DNA of 64,000 nucleotides from Wenzhouxiangella sp. AB-CW3 (GTDB lineage: Bacteria > Pseudomonadota > Gammaproteobacteria > Xanthomonadales > Wenzhouxiangellaceae), in contig NZ_CP061368.1 in the NCBI RefSeq assembly GCF_014725735.1, positions 299,225 to 363,224 on the forward strand, written 5' to 3'. The position numbers and the translations under genes were made by a program. The notes below the pieces were generated by a model that ran no database searches, had not been told where the DNA came from, and worked only from the letters and a program-made list of their open reading frames with translations. Within the stretch, counting starts at the first letter, position 1; every line of letters starts with the position of its first letter. Shown one piece after another: positions 42,193-52,223 of the stretch.

Positions 42193-43944
42193 GTGGCCGG
42201 TCGCATCCCCGAAAGTTTCATTGAAACCCTTATCGAGCGCAGCGATATTGTCGAGGTCGTCGGCTCCCGGGTGGATCTGAAACCGGCCGGTCGCGGTGAA
42301 TTCAAGGCCCGTTGCCCCTTCCACGACGAAAAGACGCCTTCGTTTACCGTCAGTTCCGACAAGCAGTTCTACCACTGCTTTGGTTGCGGTGCGCATGGGA
42401 CGGTGATCGGTTTCGTGATGGAGTACGACGGCCTGGAGTTTCCCGCCGCCATCGAGGAGCTGGCCGCGCGAGCCGGGCTCGAGGTGCCGCGAGAGGGCGG
42501 GCATGCACCGGTACGCAAGAATGATCGCCTTTATGAAGCGCTGGGTGCCGCGCAGGCCTGGTTTCGTCGGCAGCTGGGTGCCAGCGAGCCGGCACGCAAC
42601 TATCTGAAAGGTCGCGGCTTTGACAAGGCGACGGTGGATGAATTCGGCATTGGCTATGCCCCCGATGCCTGGCAGGCGCTGGCCGACGAGCTGACCGCGC
42701 AGGGCTTCCGTCTCGACGAGCTCGAGCAGGCCGGCCTGATCACGCGCAAGCAACAGCGTGCCACCGACAAGTTTCGCGACCGGGTCATGTTTCCGATTCA
42801 TGATCGTCGCGGTCGGGTCATCGCGTTCGGTGGGCGGGCGCTCGGCGAACGCGGGCCGAAATACATGAATTCCCCGGAAACGCCGGTCTTCCACAAGGGG
42901 CGCGAGCTCTACCGGCTCTACCAGGTGCGACGCGGTGGTCTGCCGAAGCGGCTGCTGGTGGTCGAGGGTTACATGGACTGTGCGGCGCTGTTTCAGTATG
43001 GTTTCGACAATGCGGTGGCAACGCTGGGGACCTCGGTGACGGGCGATCACATGGAGTTGATGTTTCGGGCCTCGCCGGTGGTGGTGTTCTGCTTCGACGG
43101 CGACCGGGCCGGACGACAGGCAGCCTGGCGCGGCCTGGAGGCGGCACTGCCGGTCATGCGCGACAATCGCGAGGTGCGCTTTCTGTTCCTGCCCGAGGGA
43201 GAGGATCCGGATTCTCTGGTTCGTTCGCGCGGCCAGGCCGAGCTGGCCGAGCGGGTCGATCAGGCACGACCCCTGTCGTCATTCTTTTTCGATCATCTGG
43301 CCGAGGAGGTCGATATGACGAGTATCGATGGCCGTGCCCGCATGGTGGCGATGGCGCAACCCTACCTCGACAAGATCCCGACCGGGGCATTCGCCGATCT
43401 GATGCGACACGAGCTGGAAAAGCGTGCCGGGCACGGTGGAACCTCCGGAGCGCAACCGGCGTCGAACACCCCGAGGAGACAGCCGCGTGGCTTGGATGCG
43501 GATCGGCCATTGACGCCCGTGCAGTACGCGGTGGCACTGATTGTGCAGCATCCCGCCCTGGCCAGGGATGTGCCCGAGGATGCGCTGGACGGGCCGGGTG
43601 GCCTGCGCGGCGTCGATTTCTTGCGCGAACTGATTGACTTTTGCCGCTCAAGGCCCCATTTTTCTCCAGCTAAGCTTCTCGAGAGTTGGAGAGAGCGCCC
43701 GGAAAGCCAGTGGCTGGCCCGCCTGGCCGGTCGCGAAGTGATTGAGCAACAGGCCACGCCTGAAGAGAGAGAGATGGCAATGTCGGCGGCATTGGCGCAA
43801 ACCCTGGCCAGAATACGTCGTCAACAGATACAGACCCGAGTCCGCGAACTCCAGCAGGCGCAGCTGAGAGAAGGGGGGCTGGATGAAATTAGAACCAGAG
43901 AACTGCGCAGGCTGCTTGGCCAGCGCATGGACGAAGAGTTATGA
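42193..43944 (+). CDS. dnaG: DNA primase
   Basis: 583 residues. Synthesises RNA primers at the replication fork. The N-terminal CHC2 zinc finger is [13 protein letters not shown]...CFGCGAHG (about residues 40-68). The catalytic core with TOPRIM motif [15 protein letters not shown] and a second acidic motif [14 protein letters not shown] follow. The C-terminal helical domain binds DnaB helicase. The start is GTG, 18 bp after yqeY. The stop overlaps the rpoD start as ATGA, so primase and sigma synthesis are coupled. Confidence 0.98.
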   Translation: MAGRIPESFIETLIERSDIVEVVGSRVDLKPAGRGEFKARCPFHDEKTPSFTVSSDKQFYHCFGCGAHGTVIGFVMEYDGLEFPAAIEELAARAGLEVPREGGHAPVRKNDRLYEALGAAQAWFRRQLGASEPARNYLKGRGFDKATVDEFGIGYAPDAWQALADELTAQGFRLDELEQAGLITRKQQRATDKFRDRVMFPIHDRRGRVIAFGGRALGERGPKYMNSPETPVFHKGRELYRLYQVRRGGLPKRLLVVEGYMDCAALFQYGFDNAVATLGTSVTGDHMELMFRASPVVVFCFDGDRAGRQAAWRGLEAALPVMRDNREVRFLFLPEGEDPDSLVRSRGQAELAERVDQARPLSSFFFDHLAEEVDMTSIDGRARMVAMAQPYLDKIPTGAFADLMRHELEKRAGHGGTSGAQPASNTPRRQPRGLDADRPLTPVQYAVALIVQHPALARDVPEDALDGPGGLRGVDFLRELIDFCRSRPHFSPAKLLESWRERPESQWLARLAGREVIEQQATPEEREMAMSAALAQTLARIRRQQIQTRVRELQQAQLREGGLDEIRTRELRRLLGQRMDEEL

Positions 43945-45833
43945 GCAAAGCCGAAGCAAGCGACATGGACAACTCACCGCGACCCTCTCAGCTCAAGCAG
44001 CTGATCCAGAAAGGACGTGAGCAGGGCCAGTGGTTGACCTACGCCCAGGTCAATGACCACCTGCCCGGCGATATCGTCGATCCCGAGCAGATCGAGGACA
44101 TCGTCAACATGATCAACGACATGGGCATCAAGGTGTTCGAGGAAGCGCCTGAAGATGCCGATGCGCTGATTCTCAACGACTCAGCCAGCACCGATGCCGA
44201 TGATGAGGCCGCCCAGCAGGATGCCGAGGCGGCACTGGCCGCGGTCGAAAGCGAGTTGGGCCGCACCACCGACCCGGTGCGCATGTACATGCGCGAGATG
44301 GGTTCGGTATCGCTGCTGACCCGCGATGACGAAATCGATATCGCCAAGCGGATCGAGGACGGTCTGAACCAGGTCAACATGGCTCTTTCGCGCTTTCCCG
44401 GCACGGTCGAGGTGCTGCTGGAAGAGGTCGAGGCCTGGAAGGAAGGCAATCTTCGCCTCAACGAGCTCATCAGCGGTTTCATCAATCCCGAATTGCTGGC
44501 CGAGATGGATTTGATCTCCGAGGACACCATGGAAGCGGCGGTGGCCGAGGAAGCCGAATATATCGATGAAGACGACGAAGAAGAGGACGAGGACAAGCCG
44601 GCCCCCACGGTCAACACATTGCCCGACCCCGAACAGGTCACGCAATTCTTCGACGAGCTGGAAAAGCTGCACCAGCATTTCGTCAAGCTCTACGACCGCT
44701 ACGGCGCCTCGGGCAAGAAAGCCGGTGAAACCAAGGACAGTATTTCCGAGCAGTTTCTGCGCCTGAAGCTGCCGCCGCGCCTTTTCGACATGCTGATTTT
44801 GCGCATGCGGCTGCACGTGGCGCGGGTGCGCGATATCGAGCGCGCCATCATGGCGGTTTGCGTCGAGCGCGCCGGCATGCCGCGCAAGGAATTCATCACC
44901 AGCTTCCGTGACAATGCCTCCGACCCCGAATGGCTGGCCGGCCTGCTGCGTCGTCGCAGCGACTGGGCCAAGACCCTGCGTGACTACGAAGACGAGATTG
45001 CCGAGCTTCAGGCCAAGCTGGCCCGATTCGAGCGCGACCAGCGCATTCCGGTCGGACAATTGCTCGAGATCAACCGCGAAATGTCCATCGGCGAGGCCAA
45101 GGCACGCCGGGCCAAGAAGGAAATGGTGGAAGCCAACCTGCGCCTGGTCATTTCGATTGCCAAAAAATACACCAATCGTGGCCTTCAGTTCCTTGACCTG
45201 ATCCAGGAAGGCAACATTGGCCTGATGAAAGCGGTCGACAAGTTCGAATACCGTCGCGGCTACAAGTTCTCGACCTATGCCACCTGGTGGATCCGCCAGG
45301 CCATCACCCGCTCGATTGCCGACCAGGCCCGCACCATCCGTATCCCGGTGCATATGATCGAAACGATCAACAAGCTCAATCGCATCTCGCGTCAGATGCT
45401 GCAGGAGATGGGGCGCGAACCGACCCCGGAAGAGCTGGCGGTACGCATGGAAATGCCCGAAGACAAGGTGCGCAAGGTGCTCAAGATTGCCAAGGAGCCG
45501 ATTTCGATGGAGACTCCGATCGGCGATGACGAGGACTCGCACCTGGGCGATTTCATCGAGGATGCCAACATCCTCTCGCCCATCGATACCGCCACCACCA
45601 CGGGTCTGACCGATACCGTGCAGAAGGTGCTTTCCGGATTGACGCCTCGAGAAGCCAAGGTGCTGCGCATGCGCTTTGGCATCGACATGAATACCGACCA
45701 CACGCTCGAGGAAGTCGGCAAGCAGTTCGACGTCACCCGCGAGCGCATTCGGCAGATAGAGGCCAAGGCGCTCAGAAAGCTGCGCCATCCGACCCGTTCG
45801 GAGCAACTCAGAAGCTTCCTCGATCTGGAGTGA
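43941..45833 (+). CDS. rpoD: RNA polymerase sigma factor RpoD (sigma-70)
   Basis: 630 residues. Region 1.1 at the N-terminus ([24 protein letters not shown]), region 1.2 with [22 protein letters not shown], an acidic non-conserved stretch ([17 protein letters not shown]), region 2 with [20 protein letters not shown] and the DNA-melting [14 protein letters not shown], region 3, and region 4.2 with [21 protein letters not shown]. Housekeeping sigma factor, last gene of the operon. Confidence 0.99.
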   Translation: MSKAEASDMDNSPRPSQLKQLIQKGREQGQWLTYAQVNDHLPGDIVDPEQIEDIVNMINDMGIKVFEEAPEDADALILNDSASTDADDEAAQQDAEAALAAVESELGRTTDPVRMYMREMGSVSLLTRDDEIDIAKRIEDGLNQVNMALSRFPGTVEVLLEEVEAWKEGNLRLNELISGFINPELLAEMDLISEDTMEAAVAEEAEYIDEDDEEEDEDKPAPTVNTLPDPEQVTQFFDELEKLHQHFVKLYDRYGASGKKAGETKDSISEQFLRLKLPPRLFDMLILRMRLHVARVRDIERAIMAVCVERAGMPRKEFITSFRDNASDPEWLAGLLRRRSDWAKTLRDYEDEIAELQAKLARFERDQRIPVGQLLEINREMSIGEAKARRAKKEMVEANLRLVISIAKKYTNRGLQFLDLIQEGNIGLMKAVDKFEYRRGYKFSTYATWWIRQAITRSIADQARTIRIPVHMIETINKLNRISRQMLQEMGREPTPEELAVRMEMPEDKVRKVLKIAKEPISMETPIGDDEDSHLGDFIEDANILSPIDTATTTGLTDTVQKVLSGLTPREAKVLRMRFGIDMNTDHTLEEVGKQFDVTRERIRQIEAKALRKLRHPTRSEQLRSFLDLE

Positions 45834-45977
45834 GGTATTTCGTGCTTCGGCGCCCGGCACGGCCAAGTCGCCCGGGTTGCTCGTCTCGAGTGTGATGAGC
45901 GTCTCGTTTTCGGGTCTTGACCATCCTGCCCCGCCACGGGTAGGTTGAACGTCCCCCTAAACCCAAGAAGTCTACCC

Positions 45978-46544
45978 ATGTTTAACAAGCGAGAACAGTC
46001 CGATGCGCGTCCTCCGGCGCCGGAGAGCCGCAAGGCCGAATCATCCCAGAAGCAAGCCCCCAATGCACATGCAGCCTCCTCCAGGACGGCTGTCATTGGC
46101 CCATCCATCCAGATCGACGGTACGCTGCGCGGCGACGAGGACCTGGTCATCGAAGGCCGGGTCAAGGGGGCTGTGGAGCTGAAGCAGCACAGCGTGACGA
46201 TCGGTCAACAGGGGGATGTACAGGCCGATATTCATGCTCACACCATTTTTGTCGACGGCAACATGGATGGCCACCTGATCGCTTCCGAGCGGGTCGTGAT
46301 CCGTCAGAGCGCACGGATCAAGGGCACCATCGTGTCGCCACGCGTCAGCCTGGAAGATGGTGCCCGCTTCAACGGCAGCATCGACATGGACCCGGACAGC
46401 GAGGCGCTGGACAAGGTTTTTGCCGCTGGCAAGTCGGCATCGCGACATGGTGCAGCAGCCCCGGACAAGCCGGCGGCGAAGCCGAACGGCCAGCCGGCCG
46501 GAGGCAACCCGAAGGCATCCGACAACGCTGCGCCAAAGGCGTGA
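45978..46544 (+). CDS. Bactofilin family cytoskeletal protein
   Basis: 188 residues. A disordered N-terminus with Gln/Ala/Ser is followed by the bactofilin beta-helix (IGPSIQIDGTLRGDEDLVIE; GRVKGAVELKQHSVTIGQQG; GNMDGHLIASERVVIRQSAR; KGTIVSPRVSLEDGARFNGS) and a Pro/Ala/Lys-rich tail. Bactofilins polymerise without nucleotide and help localise wall enzymes or chromosome-segregation factors. No M23 peptidase, the frequent partner, is next to it. Confidence 0.95.
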   Translation: MFNKREQSDARPPAPESRKAESSQKQAPNAHAASSRTAVIGPSIQIDGTLRGDEDLVIEGRVKGAVELKQHSVTIGQQGDVQADIHAHTIFVDGNMDGHLIASERVVIRQSARIKGTIVSPRVSLEDGARFNGSIDMDPDSEALDKVFAAGKSASRHGAAAPDKPAAKPNGQPAGGNPKASDNAAPKA

Positions 46545-46567
46545 GCGCCGGGCTGGCCGGCTGAGTG

Positions 46568-47182
46568 ATGACTGCCGCAGGCGCACAACAGGTTGATGAA
46601 TTGGAGCCGGCGGAGCTGCGCGCGCCGCTGCTTGAATCCGTGATCGCCGGGCTGAATGACGAGCAGCGCCACGTTGTGTTCGACCTGGGGGTCGTGCGTT
46701 CGGGAACCGTATCGATTTTCAGCGACTACCGATGCCGGCTGGATGTCATGGCCCTGGAAGTCGGCGCGCCGCATCGGCTCGATCAGATTGAGGCCGAGGA
46801 GTTTCAGGCGTTGATCCGGACCAGTATGCCGCCGGCCAGGGGGGAGTCGGTCGATCTCTTTCTGTGCTGGAATCTGCTCAATTATTTGTCAACCGAGCAG
46901 ATCGGAATGCTGCTGGCCGAGCTGACGCCGCGTTTTCGACCCGGAGCGCGGCTGCATGCCCTGATCGAGTACTCGGCGCGAACCATGCCGGCCAGCCCTC
47001 CGGCGTTCAATCCCGTTGGCCCGGGGCTGCTGGAAGTCACAACCGTCGATGACAATGAAATAGCGGCGCCGCGCTACAGCGCGCGCGATCTTGAGCAGCG
47101 CATGCCGGGTTTTGAACACGAGCGCACCATGCTGCTCGGCGGCGGCATGCAGGAATACCTGTTCCGCCGCCGGTCCGCCTGA
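46568..47182 (+). CDS. Degenerate SAM-methyltransferase-like protein, function unknown
   Basis: 204 residues. The layout resembles a class I methyltransferase: VVFDLGVVRSGTVSIFSDY where the first strand and glycine loop would be, DLFLCWNLLNYLSTEQIGMLL at the motif IV position, and ELTPRFRPGARLHALIEYSA like the typical L-x-PGG strand. The glycine-rich SAM loop (GxGxG) is not present, so SAM binding is doubtful. 23 bp after bactofilin on the same strand. Real gene judging by codon pattern and position; the fold call is tentative. Confidence 0.65.
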   Translation: MTAAGAQQVDELEPAELRAPLLESVIAGLNDEQRHVVFDLGVVRSGTVSIFSDYRCRLDVMALEVGAPHRLDQIEAEEFQALIRTSMPPARGESVDLFLCWNLLNYLSTEQIGMLLAELTPRFRPGARLHALIEYSARTMPASPPAFNPVGPGLLEVTTVDDNEIAAPRYSARDLEQRMPGFEHERTMLLGGGMQEYLFRRRSA

Positions 47183-47248
47183 GTTGCATGCCTCTCCTGC
47201 CCAACGTATATTTTTGATACTGAATATCATGCAGGCGATCGATCAATC

Positions 47249-47992
47249 ATGAGTCGAGGCGGGTGCAGTCGCTGCAGTGGAATGTCGGAGCTGGATTTCG
47301 GGTTGTCGATGGCGTTTCAGCCGATTGTCGACCTGGAGAACGACACGGTGTTTGCCCACGAGGCTCTGGTGCGCGGCGAGGAAGGTGAGCCAGCCGGTGC
47401 GATATTCGAGCGCGTCGACGAGAGCAACCTCTACCGGTTCGACCAGACATGCCGTGTTCGCGCCATCGAGCTTGCGGCACGTCTGGAAGTGCCGGCACGG
47501 CTGAGCATCAATTTCATGCCCAATGCAGTCTACCGGCCCGAGGCATGCATTCAGACCACGCTCAGCGCGGCCGCGGAGTTCGGTCTGCCGCTTGATCGCA
47601 TCATTTTCGAGGTTACCGAGGCCGAGAAGGTGGTCGATCAGGAGCACCTGCGCAACATCATGCTGCATTATCAGCAACGCGGCTTCCTGACGGCCATCGA
47701 TGATTTCGGTGCCGGCTATGCCGGGCTGAACCTCCTGGCTGATTTCGTGCCCGATTTCGTCAAACTCGATATGCTGTTGGTGCGTGATGTTCATCAGGAT
47801 CGGACTCGTCAGGCCATCGTGCGCGGCCTGATGGGCATGTTCCATGAGCTCGACGTTGGCGTGATTGCCGAAGGGGTGGAAACCCGTGATGAACTGGATT
47901 GCCTGGCCGATCTCGGTGTTCACCTGTTTCAGGGCTTTCTGTTTGCACGGCCCGGGTTTGAATCACTGCCTGAAGTGAATTACCCGGATTGA
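47249..47992 (+). CDS. EAL domain c-di-GMP phosphodiesterase
   Basis: 247 residues. A short N-terminus with CSRC is followed at once by the EAL domain. The catalytic set looks complete: Glu38 in HEALVRG, Asn in SINFMPN, Glu in FEVTEAEK, the double Asp in IDDFGAGYAGLN, Lys in VKLDM, Glu in AEGVET and Gln in FQGFLFARP. It should hydrolyse c-di-GMP to pGpG. There is no sensory domain other than the small cysteine motif, which could bind a metal or sense redox state (inference). Confidence 0.94.
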   Translation: MSRGGCSRCSGMSELDFGLSMAFQPIVDLENDTVFAHEALVRGEEGEPAGAIFERVDESNLYRFDQTCRVRAIELAARLEVPARLSINFMPNAVYRPEACIQTTLSAAAEFGLPLDRIIFEVTEAEKVVDQEHLRNIMLHYQQRGFLTAIDDFGAGYAGLNLLADFVPDFVKLDMLLVRDVHQDRTRQAIVRGLMGMFHELDVGVIAEGVETRDELDCLADLGVHLFQGFLFARPGFESLPEVNYPD

Positions 47993-47996
47993 ATGA

Positions 47997-48251
47997 TCAG
48001 TGCTTGAAATGCACGAACACGCGGCCGAAATTTTTCGAGTCCTTCTCGACGCGGTGATAGCGTGACTTGATCCTGCCCTGTTCGAGAAACCTCAGCACCC
48101 GCTTTTTCAACTGCCCCGAGCCCTTGCCGGGGATGATTTCGATGGTCTTGATGCGCTTGCGCTCGGCTTCGTCGAACGCTTCTTCCAGCGCCTCGTCGAT
48201 CTGGCGACCGCGGTTGAAGATCGGATGAAGGTCGATTTTCAGTCGAGCCAT
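47997..48251 (-). CDS. Small Smr/MutS2-type domain protein
   Basis: 84 residues, a stand-alone Smr domain: KIDLHPIFNRGRQIDEALEEA (the LDLH-type motif) and EIIPGKGSGQLKKRVLRFLEQG (the GxGxG-type loop). Smr domains can be nucleases acting on RNA or branched DNA. Very basic. It is convergent with the EAL gene, 4 bp between stops. Confidence 0.88.
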   Translation of the reverse strand: MARLKIDLHPIFNRGRQIDEALEEAFDEAERKRIKTIEIIPGKGSGQLKKRVLRFLEQGRIKSRYHRVEKDSKNFGRVFVHFKH

Positions 48252-48266
48252 GTCACTGGTTTACGT

Positions 48267-49241
48267 TCATTCGGGCATCTGGACCAGTTCCACGCGTCGG
48301 TTGAGCGCCTGTCCCTCTTCGGTGGTGTTGGTGGTTATGGGTGACATCATGCCGGCACCGGCGGAGCGGAGTCGATCACGCGAAATGCCGTGTTTGTCGG
48401 CCAGGTGGTCGACCACCGAACTGGCCCGCTCCATGGACAGACGCAGGTTGTAATCGAAGTCGCCAACATAGTCGGTGTGACCGACAACCAGCAGGTTCAA
48501 GTCTGTTTGTTCGTTCATCAGTTCGGCAATGGCAGTCAGTGATTCGGCCGATTCCGGCAGGATCTCGTCGGAATCGAAGGCAAACAGGATGTTCTGGACG
48601 GCGACCCGGCCGTCGGCCACCAGGCCGGCCTGCATCTCATCGGCGCTTATCGGGGCATGATCCATGCCGACTTCCATTTCTTCGGCGGTGACGACATCGA
48701 CCAGCGCGACCGGGCCGAGATTGAAGGCGGCCTCGAAGGTCAGCACCGATACCGTCACGCCCTCGGCAACATGTTCTGCCAGCAGGTAGCGCATGCCGAT
48801 GTCGCCGCTGGTAAGGGGGCGACAGCAGCGCCGATCTCCGCGGCTGAACAGGTCGGTGGCACCAATAAACCCCCGGCCCTGACGCCAGCCCAGGTCGTCG
48901 CCGCCGTCGCTGTAGAGGGTTTCGAAGCCCGCCGCGGCCAGTGCCTGTTCGTAGTTGCGGAAGATGCGCAGCGGGCTGGTGTCGTCATCCTCGAAGTAAT
49001 AGCTCAGCACCAGGTGCTCGCCCTCGCGTACCTCGACGGCCTCGAGTTCATCATCCACCAGTGGCCCGGCCGGAAAGCGCACTTCGTCGTAGTCGGTGCG
49101 ATCAAACGTGCCGATATATGAGCCAGCCACCCGCTCGACCAGCGGATGATCGCCGGAGCCGGCGACATCTTCGGCGGCATGGGCGCTGATGGTGAACAGC
49201 AACACGATGGCCAGAGTGGCCAGCTTGCCTGCAGGGTTCAT
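48267..49241 (-). CDS. OmpA family protein with DUF4892-like N-terminal domain
   Basis: 324 residues. Signal peptide KLATLAIVLLFTISAHA/AED, then a periplasmic domain resembling DUF4892 (SGDHPLVERVAGSYIGTFDRTDYDEVRFPAGP), then an OmpA C-terminal peptidoglycan-binding domain: FAFDSDEILPES, VVGHTDYVGDFDYNLRLSMERA and NRRVEL. It probably anchors to the wall from the periplasm; no lipobox or beta-barrel is visible. Start fixed by the signal peptide; the frame continues far upstream without a start that makes sense. Confidence 0.9.
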   Translation of the reverse strand: MNPAGKLATLAIVLLFTISAHAAEDVAGSGDHPLVERVAGSYIGTFDRTDYDEVRFPAGPLVDDELEAVEVREGEHLVLSYYFEDDDTSPLRIFRNYEQALAAAGFETLYSDGGDDLGWRQGRGFIGATDLFSRGDRRCCRPLTSGDIGMRYLLAEHVAEGVTVSVLTFEAAFNLGPVALVDVVTAEEMEVGMDHAPISADEMQAGLVADGRVAVQNILFAFDSDEILPESAESLTAIAELMNEQTDLNLLVVGHTDYVGDFDYNLRLSMERASSVVDHLADKHGISRDRLRSAGAGMMSPITTNTTEEGQALNRRVELVQMPE

Positions 49242-49345
49242 GTGCGTCTTCCCGAAGTGGCTACAACAGAACAAACGAGGATTCTGCCCCAAAACTGCCA
49301 GCGTGGCGATGCGGTCTTCGTGCCGAGCACGCCAATCCGGCTTGT

Positions 49346-50545
49346 TCAGCGTGTGATCAGTCGCTCGAACAGCCCTCCGGTGCCGGTCAGTTGCCGGGCG
49401 ATGGCGCGGCGCAGGGGGGGCAGCCGGTTGGCTGTCTGCAAAACGGCACGGCGCAGCAGGCGTGCTGGCGGTAGTGTGCTGGTATAGAGGCCGACGACGG
49501 TGGCGGTGGCCGCATACAGCGGCAGGCTGTGGGCGCGATGCCGGGCCGCGTAGGCCGCCAGCCGACGCGGGCTGGCGACGTCGCCGTCCCGAATCCTGGC
49601 CTTGCCGATTTCCTCGACCAGCAGGTCCACGCCGGTCAGCCCCAGGTTGAAGCCGTGGGCCGTGACCGGGTGCATGCCCACGGCGGCATCGCCCAGGCAG
49701 GCAAAACGCTCGGCGGTGAGGCGATCGGGCCAGACGCCTACCAGCGGGTAGACATGACGTTCGCTGACCAGCTCCATCGACCCCAGCCGATGTCGGTACA
49801 GTTCGGTCACCTGCTGGTTGAAAGAATCCACGTCCATGGCTTGCAGTTCGCCAATGCGTTCGTGCGGCAGGGTGATGACGGCCGAGGCATACGGGCCGTT
49901 TAGCGGCAGCAATGCCAGGGTGCGATCCTCGCCGAACCATTCCCAGGCTACGTGCTCATGATCCCGCTCAAGCTGCATGCGCGCGACCAGCATGGACTTG
50001 CCGTAATCGCGCATGCGTGCACCGATGCCGGCTGAGCGCCGGCTGCCGGAAAAGCGCCCGTCGGCGGCCACCACCAAGCGGGCATTGAGTACCGTGCCAT
50101 CGGAGAGTACGAGCTCACGGACATTGGCTTTCGGCCGGGTGGTCTCCACCCTCCGGCCCGTGAGCCAGTGGATGCCCCGGACCTCACGCGCCGCCTGCCA
50201 TGCCGCCTGGCGGATATGGTGGTTCGAGATCAGCCAGCCGAGCTGGTCGGCACCGCCGTCGCCATGGGTGATGCGCATGGGCTGGTCCGATTCGCCGTCG
50301 AACACCCAGGCATCGGTGAGATCGCTGATGTCGTCGGTTGCAAAGCGCGACCAGATATCCAGGCGCTCCAGAATGGCACGCGAGGCATGGGTCAGGGCAA
50401 TCTCGCGCCCATCGTGGTCCGGGCTGGACAGCGCGGCTGCTTCGGCTGGATCAACCACGGCCACTTCCAGCTGCTTGTCGCCCAGCGCCCGCGCCAGGCT
50501 CAGACCGGCAGGTCCGGCCCCGATGATGGCAATGTCGACGTTCAT
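49346..50545 (-). CDS. FAD-dependent ubiquinone hydroxylase (UbiH/UbiF/VisC family, UbiM-like)
   Basis: 399 residues. FAD-binding GAGPAGLSLARAL near the N-terminus, the family motif DGREIALTHAS, VVAADGRFSGSRRSAGI (the DG motif), and GDAAVGMHPVTAHGFNLGLTGVDLL (second FAD motif). These flavoenzymes hydroxylate the ubiquinone ring. The DGREIALTH version and the overall length resemble UbiM, which can act at more than one ring position, but I cannot separate it from UbiH/UbiF with certainty. Divergent from the amidase, 116 bp between starts. Confidence 0.88.
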   Translation of the reverse strand: MNVDIAIIGAGPAGLSLARALGDKQLEVAVVDPAEAAALSSPDHDGREIALTHASRAILERLDIWSRFATDDISDLTDAWVFDGESDQPMRITHGDGGADQLGWLISNHHIRQAAWQAAREVRGIHWLTGRRVETTRPKANVRELVLSDGTVLNARLVVAADGRFSGSRRSAGIGARMRDYGKSMLVARMQLERDHEHVAWEWFGEDRTLALLPLNGPYASAVITLPHERIGELQAMDVDSFNQQVTELYRHRLGSMELVSERHVYPLVGVWPDRLTAERFACLGDAAVGMHPVTAHGFNLGLTGVDLLVEEIGKARIRDGDVASPRRLAAYAARHRAHSLPLYAATATVVGLYTSTLPPARLLRRAVLQTANRLPPLRRAIARQLTGTGGLFERLITR

Positions 50546-50661
50546 GCGCTTCCTCTTCAAAACCCGGCAGACGACTCTATTGTCGCAGATCGGCGTGTCG
50601 CCGGCCCCAACCGCCGTTGCAGTGGGGTTAGACTTGACAATTGGTGCCGAGTGCCGGAGAC

Positions 50662-52215
50662 ATGCCAGCCATGCCACGCAAGATATTGTTCGCTTTTCTT
50701 TTTCTGTCCACGGGCCTTCAGGCCGGTGACCTGCCCGACGTTGCCGAGCTGTCGGTGGCCGATCTGCAACGCGGCTATGAAGAGGGTGATTTCACCATCG
50801 TGGACGTGACGCGCGCCTACCTGACACGCATTGAGGCCTATGATCGCAACGGCCCGCGACTGAACTCCGTGCTGACGGTCAGCGACGACGCGCTGGAGAC
50901 CGCCGAAGCCCTGGACCGGGAACTGGCTGCCGGCGAGCACCGTGGGCCGCTGCATGGCATTCCGGTGCTGCTCAAGGACAATATCGACACGCATGACATG
51001 CCCACCACCGCTGGTTCGGTGTTTCTGGCCGAATCGGTGCCGCCCAAAGACGCTTTCATCGTCAAGCGCCTGCGCGAGGCCGGCGCCATCATCCTGGGCA
51101 AGACCAACCTGAGCGAGTGGGCCAATTTCCACTCCAGCTTTTCCTCCAGCGGCTGGAGCCGGCTGGGCGGCCAGGTTCGCAATCCCTACGATCCCGACCG
51201 CAATCCCTGCGGGTCGAGTTCAGGTTCCGGTGTTGCCGCGGCAGCGGGACTGGCGGCAGTGACCATCGGCACCGAGACCAACGGCTCCATTGTCTGTCCG
51301 GCCAATGCCAATGGCGTGGTCGGCATGAAGCCTACCGTCGGGCTGTGGAGTCGCAGTGGCATCATCCCGATTTCGCACACCACCGACAGTGCCGGCCCGA
51401 TGACCCGCACCGTGGCCGATGCCGCCGCGCTGCTCGGCCCGCTGGCCCGGATCGATCCGGGCGATCTTTTCACCGCCGCCGCCGGGGCCCATGTACGTGA
51501 TGACTACACGCAGTATCTCGATGCTGACGGGCTGAAGGGCCGGCGGATTGGCCTGTGGACCGAACCCCTGGGGTCTCATTACCGCGTCGACGCGATGACT
51601 CACCAGGCTGTTGCCGCCCTCGAGGAAGCCGGTGCCGAGGTCATCGAGATCGAGCAGATTTCCAGTCGCAACATCAATGCCGAATCGCTGACCGTGCTGC
51701 TCCACGAATTCCGCTTCGGTCTGGACCAGTATTTTGCCTCGCTGGGCGAGGATGCGGCGCTGGCCGATTTCGACGACCTGGTGGCCAGGGTCCGGGAAGA
51801 GCCGGCGGAAATCGCCCGCTTTGATCGTTCGCTGATCTTCAGGGCCGCAGAAACCGAGGGCCTGGAATCGGAAGAATACCGGGAGGCGCTGTCCACCATG
51901 CTGGAATTCAGCCGCGAGCAAGGCATCGATCGGGTCATGGATGAGCATGAGCTGGACGCCATCGTGGCACCCACCGGCTCTCCGGCCTGGATGACCGACC
52001 TGACCCTGGGCGACAACTTCTCGGTGTCGAGTTCCTCGCCTTCGGCGCGGGCCGGCTATCCCATCATTTCTGTGCCCATGGGCCTGATAGACGGATTGCC
52101 GCTCGGGATATCCTTTTTCGGCCGCGCCTGGAGCGAGCCGGATCTGTTGGCCATGGCCTATGCCTACGAACAGGCCACCGGGCATCGAAGCAGCCCTGAG
52201 TTGTCGGCCGACTGA
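50662..52215 (+). CDS. Exported amidase (amidase-signature family)
   Basis: 517 residues. Signal peptide RKILFAFLFLSTGLQA/GD, then an amidase-signature domain with Lys105 (VLLKDNID), the Ser-rich loop CGSSSGSGVAAAAG near residue 184 and the nucleophile segment GTETNGSIVCPA, i.e. the Ser-cisSer-Lys triad. The CGSSSGS form and the export signal resemble bacterial peptide amidases such as that of Stenotrophomonas. It should hydrolyse C-terminal or small amides in the periplasm. Two ATGs lie 9 bp apart (50662, 50671); both keep the signal peptide. Convergent with dctM. Confidence 0.92.
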   Translation: MPAMPRKILFAFLFLSTGLQAGDLPDVAELSVADLQRGYEEGDFTIVDVTRAYLTRIEAYDRNGPRLNSVLTVSDDALETAEALDRELAAGEHRGPLHGIPVLLKDNIDTHDMPTTAGSVFLAESVPPKDAFIVKRLREAGAIILGKTNLSEWANFHSSFSSSGWSRLGGQVRNPYDPDRNPCGSSSGSGVAAAAGLAAVTIGTETNGSIVCPANANGVVGMKPTVGLWSRSGIIPISHTTDSAGPMTRTVADAAALLGPLARIDPGDLFTAAAGAHVRDDYTQYLDADGLKGRRIGLWTEPLGSHYRVDAMTHQAVAALEEAGAEVIEIEQISSRNINAESLTVLLHEFRFGLDQYFASLGEDAALADFDDLVARVREEPAEIARFDRSLIFRAAETEGLESEEYREALSTMLEFSREQGIDRVMDEHELDAIVAPTGSPAWMTDLTLGDNFSVSSSSPSARAGYPIISVPMGLIDGLPLGISFFGRAWSEPDLLAMAYAYEQATGHRSSPELSAD

Positions 52216-52223
52216 TCCTGCGC

